A DNA stretch of 64,000 nt from DATBLE01 sp963808815 (GTDB lineage: Bacteria; Actinomycetota; Thermoleophilia; Gaiellales; Gaiellaceae): positions 186,001 to 250,000 of the forward strand of contig CAWEGI010000014.1 in NCBI GenBank assembly GCA_963808815.1, read 5' to 3'. The notes under the pieces are model-generated. The model was not told the DNA's origin and did not search any database. It saw only the letters and a program-made list of their open reading frames with translations. Both the position numbers and the translations under genes were made by a program. Within the stretch, counting starts at the first letter, position 1. The number at the start of each line of letters is the position of its first letter. Below, piece by piece: positions 57,015 through 64,000 of this stretch.

Positions 57015-58417
57015 CTACTTCAGGATCTGGTTCGTCACCTTGCCGTTCGTGACGACCTGGATCTTGCCCTGCCACGGGGTCTTCACCTTCTTGCACGGAG
57101 GCTGCGTGCGACCCGGAGGCGGGCTCGTCGGCTTGAACAGGCCGCCGAACGACTGATCGACAGCCGGTACGTACGCGACCACGGTCGCGGCACACCGACC
57201 CGTCGGGGTTGCTTGACGAGCTGGAGCTGGTACTGGTCCTGGATCGCCTGGCGGCGGGAGTCGAGCGTGACCTTCCCGCCGTTCGAGATCTGGAACGGAC
57301 CGTCGATCGACCGCGGCAGCGCGGCGTCGAGCTTCGCCCCGACGGCACCGCCGGACCTCGCCAGGCCGATCGTCAGCGCCTTGGCGGCCATGTAGTAGTT
57401 GTAGAAGAACCCGTCGTCCACGTTCTGCGCCGGGTACATCTTCTTCGCGTAGGCGCGGTACGCGTCGACCTTCGGGTAGTGGACGCCAGGGTTGTTGCCG
57501 AAGCCGCCGACGTAGGCGCCGACGACCTTCGGGGCCACGACCTTGTCGGCCCCGAGGAACCCGAAGAACAGGTTGCCGATGTTCTTCGTCGGGTCGAGCT
57601 TGCCGTAGGCCTGCTCGTACGCCTTCAAGGCCGCTGCGGTACCCGTACCGCCGACGACCCAGAAGTACCCGTCCACCTGATTCGGCGGGGGAAGCTGCCG
57701 GACGAACGGTGCGTAGTCGGTCGTGTTCAGCGGCGGGAACACGCGCTTCGTGATCTGGCCGCCGACCGCGCAGAAGTCGGCGATCATGCCTGCTGCCGAC
57801 GTCCAGCCGAAGCTGTAGTCGTCCATCATGATCGCGGCCTTGCGCCAACCGAGCTTCTTGTAGGCGAGTTCCCCGATCCCCGCGTTCCACTGGGCGCCGT
57901 CGCCGTGGTAGCGGAACAGGTTCTTCGGGGCGATCTGCATCGTCGGGTCCTGCGACCCGGCCGTGCCGACGATGAACGTCTTCGTCGGATGGGCCTTCGC
58001 GTAGTTCGCGACGTACACCGCCTCGTCACCCGACAGCGGGCCGATCATGACGTCGGCGTTCAGCTTCTCCATCAGGCGCTTCGTCTCGGTGACGGCCACC
58101 GGCACGGTGTCGTTGCCGCAGCCGTAGCCGACGATCTTGATCGGCGTGGAGCCGACATGGATGCCGGTCATGCCGGCCGACGGCTTCGCGTGGCTCTTGG
58201 TGACACCGTGGGCGAACTGCGCGAACGCAGTCTGCGCACCGCCGATGTCTACGTCGTAGCCGAACGCGAAGGCGCCCTTGCAGTCGGTCATGATCGCGAC
58301 CTTGACGACCTTGGCATGCGACGACGCAAATGCGCCGGTCGCGAACATCGCCACGGCAGCCGAGGTCACGACCAACAGAACTGCGGCTGTCTTCCAGCTC
58401 CGCAGATTGGGTTTCAT
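57015..58417 (-). CDS. livK: LivK-type substrate-binding protein, frameshifted near its C-terminus
   Basis: The periplasmic-binding-protein fold I receptor starts after GGAGGAGGG at ATG 58,417. Signal TAAVLLVVTSAAVAMFATGA, then KVAIMTDCKGAFAFGYDVDI, VMIGPLSGDEAVYVANYAKA, GTAGSQDPTMQIAPKNLFRY and WRKAAIMMDDYSFGWTSAAG. Two frame changes near 57,190-57,210 precede VVAYVPAVDQSFGGLFKPTS and the end VTNGKVTNQILK. It is between the permeases and ATPases. Confidence 0.87.
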
Positions 58418-58510
58418 CTGGTAGTGCCCTCCTCCCTCTCGTGTTTCGAAGGTGCGCGCGATTCTCGCGCAGTAGTGACCCAACTTTCAAGCAGGTCTGT
58501 CGATTGGTGG

Positions 58511-59599
58511 TCAGTTCGCGGGCTCGGCCGCGGGAGTAGCGCTTCTCTCGCCTCCCTCGGGTCGGCGCCGTGTGCGGAAGAGCCTGCCCCACAACCCCAT
58601 GAGCCCATCAGGTGAGACGACGACTATCGCCAAAAAGATAATTCCGATCAGCGTGTTGAAGCTCCCGCCGAAGATCGTGCCGCCGAAGCCGATCAGCGGG
58701 ACGTGCGTGCTCGAGGTGATGTAGTTCTGCATCAGGAAGAAGACGAAGGCTCCGACCCAAGCACCCTCGATCCGGACGAGCCCGCCGATCACGGCCATGA
58801 TCAGGAGGTTGATCGTCTGCGGCAGGTCGACGTCGCCGGGGGAGACCTGGCCGGCGAACCAGGCGTAGAGGACCCCGGCCAGTGCAGCCAGGAAGGCGCC
58901 GAAGCCGAACGCGAGCGTCCGATGGAGCGGGACGTTGAAGCCGAGCGATGCGGCGCGGATCGGCTCGTCCCGAACGCCCTGGAGCGCGATGCCGAAGGGC
59001 GTGCGGACGATGTAGCGGATGACGACGTACGCGAACAGCGTCACGCCGAAGGCGACGTAGTACAGGCGGTTCGGGTGGGCGAGGATGTCGCCGATCCAGC
59101 CCGGCGTGTAGTTGTTGATGCCGCCGATCCCGGAGAAGCCCGAGATCTTCGTCACCTGGCCGAGGGTGTAGACGGCGATCACCGAGTAGGTGAGCGTGAT
59201 CATCAGGAAGTAGATGCCGGCGCTCCGGGATGCGACGGCGCCGCCGATCAGGCCGAGCATGGTGGTGAGAACGATCGCGCCGATCAGCGCCACGGTCGGA
59301 TCCCAGCCGAGGTGGAGGCCCTTCGACGTCCCGCCGGGGCCGCCCTTCGTGGCGAGGTTTCCGAAAATGATCCCCGCCATGCCGAAGAGGGCGGTCTGCG
59401 CGAGCGAGACCATTCCGCCGTAGGCCGAGAGGAAGACGAGACTCGCGGCCGCCATGCCGAAGATGAAGGTCTCGAGCAGGATCGTGTGGCTCCAGTAGGA
59501 ACTCCAGCCCGCGGCCGGCCAGATGATCACGATCACGAGCGCGACCGCGGCGATCCCGCGCTCGACCTGCTGGCGGAGCGTCCAGGTCCTGGGGTTCAC
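58511..59599 (-). CDS. livM: Branched-chain amino-acid-type permease LivM
   Basis: The 362-aa permease shows GGMVSLAQTALFGMAGIIFG, SAGIYFLMITLTYSVIAVYT, GVRDEPIRAASLGFNVPLHR (coupling loop), VLYAWFAGQVSPGDVDLPQT and VIGGLVRIEGAWVGAFVFFL, all LivM. GTG 59,599 overlaps the livH stop (GTGA). Its Arg-rich C-terminus (RTRRRPEGGERS) is long. The following gap to livK is 93 nt. Confidence 0.93.
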   Translation of the reverse strand: MNPRTWTLRQQVERGIAAVALVIVIIWPAAGWSSYWSHTILLETFIFGMAAASLVFLSAYGGMVSLAQTALFGMAGIIFGNLATKGGPGGTSKGLHLGWDPTVALIGAIVLTTMLGLIGGAVASRSAGIYFLMITLTYSVIAVYTLGQVTKISGFSGIGGINNYTPGWIGDILAHPNRLYYVAFGVTLFAYVVIRYIVRTPFGIALQGVRDEPIRAASLGFNVPLHRTLAFGFGAFLAALAGVLYAWFAGQVSPGDVDLPQTINLLIMAVIGGLVRIEGAWVGAFVFFLMQNYITSSTHVPLIGFGGTIFGGSFNTLIGIIFLAIVVVSPDGLMGLWGRLFRTRRRPEGGERSATPAAEPAN

Positions 59600-60753
59600 C
59601 CGCCCCTCCCGAACAGGCCGCGGGGCCGGAACGCAAGCACGAGCGCGATCAGGACGAAGGTGAGGATCGACGAGTACTGGGTGCAGCAGTCGGACCCGGT
59701 CGTGGGCAGGTAGGACGCGCCGAAGTTCGCGACGAAGGCGAAGAGAATCGCACCGGCGGCTGCGCCGAAGATCGAGCCCATTCCGCCGACGATCACGACC
59801 ACCAGCGAGTTCAAGAGCCACTGGCCGTCCTGGCCCGACGAGATGTTCGACTGCGACGCCCAGACGACTGCGCCGAGGGCGGCGAGCATGCACCCGACCA
59901 CGAAGGCGATCGCGAAGGTCTTCTGGATGTTGATCCCGAGCGCCGAGGTCATCTGCTCGTCGTCCACCCCGGCGCGGATGACCATGCCCGTCTTCGTCTT
60001 GTAGAGCCAGAGCCAGAGGCCGACGCCGACGGCGATGCCGATCCCGATCATCACGAACTTGGCGAGGGAGTACTGGACGCCGCCGACGTGGAGATCGACG
60101 AACCGGTCGGTCCAGCCCGGCCACGTCAGGTCGACGGCGTTTCCGCCGAACTTCTGGGTGCCCGCCCCGACGTTGCGCGGGAAGTGGGCGATGATCTGGT
60201 CTGCGACGATTACCGAGACGGCGATCGTGATCAGCGCCTGGCGGAGCTCCTGCCCCTGGTTCCAGCGGAGGAACGCCTGCTGCATGACGTAGCCGACGAC
60301 GGCGATGCACGGCGCGGCCACGAGCAGCGGAACGAGCCACTCCCAGGTGTTCACCTCGCTCGACTGCAGGGAGAAGCCCTGCCCCGTCATGCCCTGCTGG
60401 ACCTCGTAGGCGATGTAGCCGGCGAGGAGGTAGAACGCGCCGTGAGCCATGTTGACGACGCGCATCAGGCCGAAGATCAGGGCGAAGCCGCTCGCGACGA
60501 TGAAGAGCGCCGCGGCGAAGCTGACCGAGTCGAGCACGATCTTCAGGAAGTTCGACGGGTCGTGCACCGCCGATCCGAACGTCGTCGTCCGCCAGTTGGA
60601 CTGGCCGTTCACGCCGGGGATCGTCGCGACGAAGAGGACGTAGACGAAGGCAAAGACGACGCAGCCGAGCGCGACGAGGACCGGGAGCCGTCGCCAGCTC
60701 AGGAACGATCCGACCCGGTCGCGGGACGGGACTCTGGCGGCCAGCGCGCTCAA
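59596..60753 (-). CDS. livH: Branched-chain amino-acid-type permease LivH
   Basis: The 385-aa permease shows VASGFALIFGLMRVVNMAHG, AFYLLAGYIAYEVQQG, QALITIAVSVIVADQIIAHF and IRAGVDDEQMTSALGINIQK (coupling loop), with VVIVGGMGSIFGAAAGAILF near the C-terminus. It has a ~60-residue periplasmic insertion after TM1. TTG 60,753 is the likely start. It is the first gene of livHMKGF. Confidence 0.92.
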   Translation of the reverse strand: MSALAARVPSRDRVGSFLSWRRLPVLVALGCVVFAFVYVLFVATIPGVNGQSNWRTTTFGSAVHDPSNFLKIVLDSVSFAAALFIVASGFALIFGLMRVVNMAHGAFYLLAGYIAYEVQQGMTGQGFSLQSSEVNTWEWLVPLLVAAPCIAVVGYVMQQAFLRWNQGQELRQALITIAVSVIVADQIIAHFPRNVGAGTQKFGGNAVDLTWPGWTDRFVDLHVGGVQYSLAKFVMIGIGIAVGVGLWLWLYKTKTGMVIRAGVDDEQMTSALGINIQKTFAIAFVVGCMLAALGAVVWASQSNISSGQDGQWLLNSLVVVIVGGMGSIFGAAAGAILFAFVANFGASYLPTTGSDCCTQYSSILTFVLIALVLAFRPRGLFGRGG

Positions 60754-60794
60754 CCTGGGACGACGCTAACAGCCGTCCCTATGGCTTTCAAACG

Positions 60795-61250
60795 CTAAGC
60801 GGTGAACAGGGTCGCTGCCGCCGCCTCGCCTTCCTGGCTGCCGAGCTCGGCGGCGTCGGCCAGCGTCTCGGGCGAGAGCGTGCTCACGTCGGGCCAGTCC
60901 ACCTCGATCAGGTTGCCGGCCGGGTCGCGCAGGTAGAGCTGCGCCCAGCCTGCCGGATGGACACGGAGCGGCGAGCCGAACGCACGGACGTCGAGGATCC
61001 CCATCTGCTTGGCCCTCGCGTAGAGCGCGTCGAAGTCGTCCACGTCGAACGACACGTGGGCGCGGAGATTGGCGGTCTCGTCGGCCTCGAACAGGTGCAG
61101 CTGGCTCGTACCGGCGCGGAGCCAGAGCACCGGATCGGGGAACTTCGCGGTCGGGATGCGCTCCATCCCGAAGAGCTCCTCGTAGAAGCGGGCCGATTCG
61201 TCGAGCGAGTTCGCGACGATCGACGTGTGGTTGATCCGTGTCGTGCGCAT
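60795..61250 (-). CDS. VOC-family (glyoxalase-like) protein
   Basis: The 151-aa protein starts at ATG 61,250 (MRTTRINHTSIVANSLDESA). FYEELFGMERIPTAKFPDPV, LHLFEADETANLRAHVSFDV and GWAQLYLRDPAGNLIEVDWP carry VOC motifs with metal-binding His/Glu. It lies upstream of livH and diverges from the LarA-like gene. The substrate is unknown. Confidence 0.88.
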   Translation of the reverse strand: MRTTRINHTSIVANSLDESARFYEELFGMERIPTAKFPDPVLWLRAGTSQLHLFEADETANLRAHVSFDVDDFDALYARAKQMGILDVRAFGSPLRVHPAGWAQLYLRDPAGNLIEVDWPDVSTLSPETLADAAELGSQEGEAAAATLFTA

Positions 61251-61298
61251 GCAGACTCGACGGTATACCCTCAGGGCGGTTCTCGACGAGGAGGAGGC

Positions 61299-62705
61299 AT
61301 GGCCCGGCTCAAGATCCCGTACGAGTCGCTGGACCCGCTGACGATCGGCGCCTCGGGTGACGAGTCGAAGGTCTACCGCGAGGAACTCGAGCTGGAGGTC
61401 CCGGACGCGAACCTGCTCGCGGCGATCTATCCCGACGAGCCCGAGCCGGTCGCGGACGCGACCGATGCGGCCCGATCGGCGTTGGAGTCGCCGGCCTCGG
61501 GGCCGCGCTTCTCCGAGCTCCTCGCCGCTGCGACGAAGGTCGCGGTGGTCATCGACAATCAGTTCCGGCCGACGCCGCAGTCGCGCCTGCTCCCCGCGGT
61601 GTTCGACGCGATCGAGGCGGCCGGGAAGCCGGCGGTGGTCGCGTGCGCGAACGGCAAGGTCTTCCCGATGTCCGAGTCGGACATCGAACAGAAGATCGGC
61701 CGCGACAACCTCGACCGGATGGAGCGGCTCGGGATCGAGTTCCACCAGAACGAGCCGCGGAACGCCGAGGCCTACACCTACGTCGGGGTCTCGTCGCGCG
61801 GCACGCCCGTGTGGCTGATGACGGCGGTGGCCGAGTGCGACCTGAAGATCACGATCGGCCAGGCGCAGGCCAACCACTGGGGCGCGGGCGGCGGCGGCAA
61901 GCTGATCCTGCCGGGGGTCGTGTCCGACGAGACGATCGAGTCGAACCACTGCGCCTTCGTCCCCTCCCCGCAGACCCACTACGGAGCGTATGCCGGGCCG
62001 ATGCGCTCGGACATCGACGAGGTGGCGACGATGTGCGGCCTCCAGTGCACGATGAACGTCGTCCTCGACACGCGCGGTCGGGTGATCGAGTGCATCTTCG
62101 GCGCGCATCCCGACGCGCATCGCCGCGCGATCGAGCGTTTCAACGAGATCTACGCGTACGAGCACCCCGGCGCACAAGCCGACATCGCGATCTGCGGCGT
62201 CTTCGCGCCGACCGACCACCTGTTCTTCCACACCGGCTGGGGCTGCATGTCGGCCGACTTCGTGCTGCGAGACGGGGGCACCCTGATCTATGCGTCGCCC
62301 TCCCCGGGCGTGAACACCGCGGTCGGCGACTTCCCCGGCCTGGCGCTGATGGACCTGATGAAGCCGTACATGCCGCCGACCCCGGAGAACTACCAGCAGG
62401 TCCTCCGCGACATCCACGGCCGTGTCATCCAGATGTGGGCAGGATGCATCTGGGTGCCGATCTACGAGGTGATGACCCGCAAGCACCTGAAGCTGGTGAC
62501 GCTCGAGGAGAACCTGGAAATGGCCGCCGACATCGGCATGGACGCCACCACCTCGCTCGACGACGCGTTCGCGGAGGCGATGGAACGCCACGGCCCGGAG
62601 GCGAAGGTGGTGGTGCTCCCGTTCGCGCGGTACCAGTTGCCGCGGAACATGGTGCGGATGGATGCTGAGCCGCTCCGCTTCCCCCAGGAAGTGGCGCACG
62701 CGTAA
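61299..62705 (+). CDS. LarA-like (DUF2088) nickel-dependent racemase family protein
   Basis: The 468-aa protein has GAGGAGG before ATG 61,299. The N-terminal domain shows KVAVVIDNQFRPTPQSRLLP and AVVACANGKVFPMSESDIEQ. The LarA active-site lysine region is HWGAGGGGKLILPGVVSDET (Lys in GGGGK), followed by SNHCAFV and AGPMRSDIDEVATMCGLQCT. The expected pincer-cofactor His residues seem present. Lactate or another 2-hydroxyacid is the likely substrate. lar maturation genes (larB/C/E) are not in the window. Confidence 0.85.
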   Translation: MARLKIPYESLDPLTIGASGDESKVYREELELEVPDANLLAAIYPDEPEPVADATDAARSALESPASGPRFSELLAAATKVAVVIDNQFRPTPQSRLLPAVFDAIEAAGKPAVVACANGKVFPMSESDIEQKIGRDNLDRMERLGIEFHQNEPRNAEAYTYVGVSSRGTPVWLMTAVAECDLKITIGQAQANHWGAGGGGKLILPGVVSDETIESNHCAFVPSPQTHYGAYAGPMRSDIDEVATMCGLQCTMNVVLDTRGRVIECIFGAHPDAHRRAIERFNEIYAYEHPGAQADIAICGVFAPTDHLFFHTGWGCMSADFVLRDGGTLIYASPSPGVNTAVGDFPGLALMDLMKPYMPPTPENYQQVLRDIHGRVIQMWAGCIWVPIYEVMTRKHLKLVTLEENLEMAADIGMDATTSLDDAFAEAMERHGPEAKVVVLPFARYQLPRNMVRMDAEPLRFPQEVAHA

Positions 62706-62777
62706 CGGCGTGGCTTGCGCCCCCGGGCGCACGGTTGCAACCATTTCGGGCCGAAGCACGTAGTCCCCGAGATCGCC

Positions 62778-64000
62778 TTGTCGACCGTCACGCATCCCAC
62801 CGATCTCCTCGAGCGGGCCGCGCAGCTCGAGACGCTCGCCGAGTCGTACGCGGCGGTCGCCGCCACGTCGCGGAGCAGGTTGGCGCTCGTCTACGGCGAG
62901 GCGGGCATCGGCAAGACCGCTCTCGTGCGGCGGTTCTGCGACGAGCACGCCGGGTCGGCACGCGTCCTCTGGGGCGCATGCGAGGCGCTGTTCACGCCGC
63001 ACCCGCTGGGGCCGATCCTCGACATCGCCGCGGGCGACGGCGCCGAGCTGATCGCCGACCTCCACCCCGAGGACGCCCAGCCGTACGAGATCGCCGCCGC
63101 CCTCATGGCGGAGCTGCGCGCGAACGCACCCACGGTCCTCGTCGTCGAGGACCTCCACTGGGCGGACGAGGCGACGCTCGACGTCCTCCGGATCATCGGG
63201 CGCCGGATCGAGACGGTGCCGGCGCTCGTCGTCGCCACCTACCGAGACGACCAGCTCGACCGGGCGCACCCGCTGCGGATCGTGCTCGGGGAGCTGGGGA
63301 CGAGCGAGTCGGTCACCCGCCTCGACGTCGGTCCGCTCTCGCAGCGGGCCGTCGCCGACCTGGCCGCACCCCACGGGCTCGACCCAGGTGAGCTGTACCT
63401 GCGCACCGGCGGCAACCCTTTCTTCGTCACCGAAGTCCTTGCGTCAGGCGAGGAGCACATCCCGGCGACCGTTCGCGACGCGGTACTGGCCCGGGCCGCG
63501 CGCCTGAGCCCCGGCGCGCGGACGGTGCTGGAAGCGGTGGCGATCGCCCCTCCCCAGGTCGAGCTCTGGCTGCTGGACGCGCTTGCCGACGATGCGGCGG
63601 CGCACCTCGAGGAGTGCCTCGGCTCCGGGATGCTCGTCGCGGCTGCCGCCTCGGTCGCCTTCCGGCACGAGCTCGCCCGGCTCGCCGTGCAAGAGTCCCT
63701 GCCGCCGACGCGCCGGCTCAGCCTCCACCGGGCCGCGCTCCAGGCGCTCTCGGCCCCGCCGGACAGCATCTTCGACCTCGCCCGGCTCGCCCACCACGCC
63801 GAGGAGGCGGGTGACACGGACGCCGTGCTGCGTTTCGCCCCGGCGGCTGCGGCGCACGCGACGATGGTCGGCGCCCATCGCGAGGCGGCGGCGCAGGTCG
63901 CCCGCGCGCTGCGCTTCGGCGACGGCCTCCCGCCGGCGCAGCAGGCGCGGCTCCTCGAACGGCTCTCCTTCGAGTGCTACCTCACAGACCAGTCGGCCGA
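62778..64000 (+). CDS. LuxR/LAL-type AAA ATPase regulator, 3'-truncated by window edge
   Basis: A large open frame runs to the window end. TTG 62,778 begins LSTVTHPTDLLERAAQLETL. The AAA_16 ATPase shows Walker A LVYGEAGIGKTALVRRF, Walker B TVLVVEDLHWADEATLDVLR, VVATYRDDQLDRAHPLRIVL and RTGGNPFFVTEVLASGEEHI, typical of large ATP-binding LuxR regulators. The C-terminal HTH should be outside. The start codon is uncertain. Confidence 0.8.
   Translation, partial: MSTVTHPTDLLERAAQLETLAESYAAVAATSRSRLALVYGEAGIGKTALVRRFCDEHAGSARVLWGACEALFTPHPLGPILDIAAGDGAELIADLHPEDAQPYEIAAALMAELRANAPTVLVVEDLHWADEATLDVLRIIGRRIETVPALVVATYRDDQLDRAHPLRIVLGELGTSESVTRLDVGPLSQRAVADLAAPHGLDPGELYLRTGGNPFFVTEVLASGEEHIPATVRDAVLARAARLSPGARTVLEAVAIAPPQVELWLLDALADDAAAHLEECLGSGMLVAAAASVAFRHELARLAVQESLPPTRRLSLHRAALQALSAPPDSIFDLARLAHHAEEAGDTDAVLRFAPAAAAHATMVGAHREAAAQVARALRFGDGLPPAQQARLLERLSFECYLTDQSA

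Noticed and set aside
60795..63374. A very long minus-strand frame over the LarA-like gene
   Set aside because: Only its last 151 codons (VOC protein) look real; the rest is antisense to the LarA-like and AAA genes.

Overview
The window is high-GC DNA from a free-living actinobacterium. The mix of a GlgE-type glucan pathway, OmpR-family regulators with Streptomyces-like PHO boxes, an F420-type oxidoreductase and many leaderless GTG/ATG starts fits the Actinobacteria, perhaps a Thermoleophilia/Gaiellales-like lineage. That placement is inference from gene content only. No tRNA, rRNA, CRISPR array or transposase was recognised.

Region 1 (1-11,367) is a trehalose/alpha-glucan cluster. On the minus strand it runs glgE, a treS-maltokinase fusion, glgB, an MFS transporter and treZ (cut by the window edge); malQ diverges from glgE. 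All these genes are recognisable, but the reading frame changes every 100-250 nt. The 4-nt stop/start overlaps are intact, so sequence error is likelier than decay. Reading quality improves sharply at about 11.37 kb.

Region 2 (11,369-29,944) is a phosphate/polyphosphate island: OmpR-type regulator, CYTH-CHAD protein, Nudix hydrolase, truncated SixA, ppx, ppk1, a PhoP/PhoR-like pair, a DUF47 PhoU-like protein with a Pit transporter, pstS, pstA, pstC, pstB, two phoU genes flanking a DUF202 protein, a PhoX-type phosphatase, a CapA-family protein, a cysteine-rich micro-ORF and an arsenate-reductase-like protein. Six sites with GTTCACC-like 7-mers at 11-bp spacing (PHO boxes) lie before ppx, the regulator/ppk1 operon, a 59-aa small gene, pstS, pstB and phoX.

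Region 3 (29,956-36,611) holds glcD, glcE and glcF (glycolate oxidase) diverging from malate synthase, so glycolate is oxidised to glyoxylate and condensed to malate. A DUF6325-like gene, a SHOCT protein and a methyltransferase follow.

Region 4 (36,700-48,400) is an accessory region of small, mostly single-gene units: four GNAT acetyltransferases, a monooxygenase-like protein, cupin, TOPRIM protein, two alpha/beta hydrolases, two beta-propeller proteins, an F420-type oxidoreductase, a SnoaL-like protein and a glycosyltransferase. Nine copies of a 35-45-bp partly palindromic repeat separate them, all in the same orientation whatever the gene direction. Its small hairpin varies in compensating ways. 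This cassette-array-like layout is the most interesting feature of the window.

Region 5 (48,500-64,000) returns to metabolism: nitroreductase, MDR oxidoreductase, a TetR/CoA-ligase-like operon with a tandem palindromic operator, cupin, a Tm-1-like/PEP-hydrolase-like pair, a beta-propeller lipoprotein, a complete branched-chain amino-acid-type ABC transporter (livH, livM, livK, livG, livF), a VOC protein, a LarA-like protein and the start of a large AAA ATPase regulator that runs off the window.
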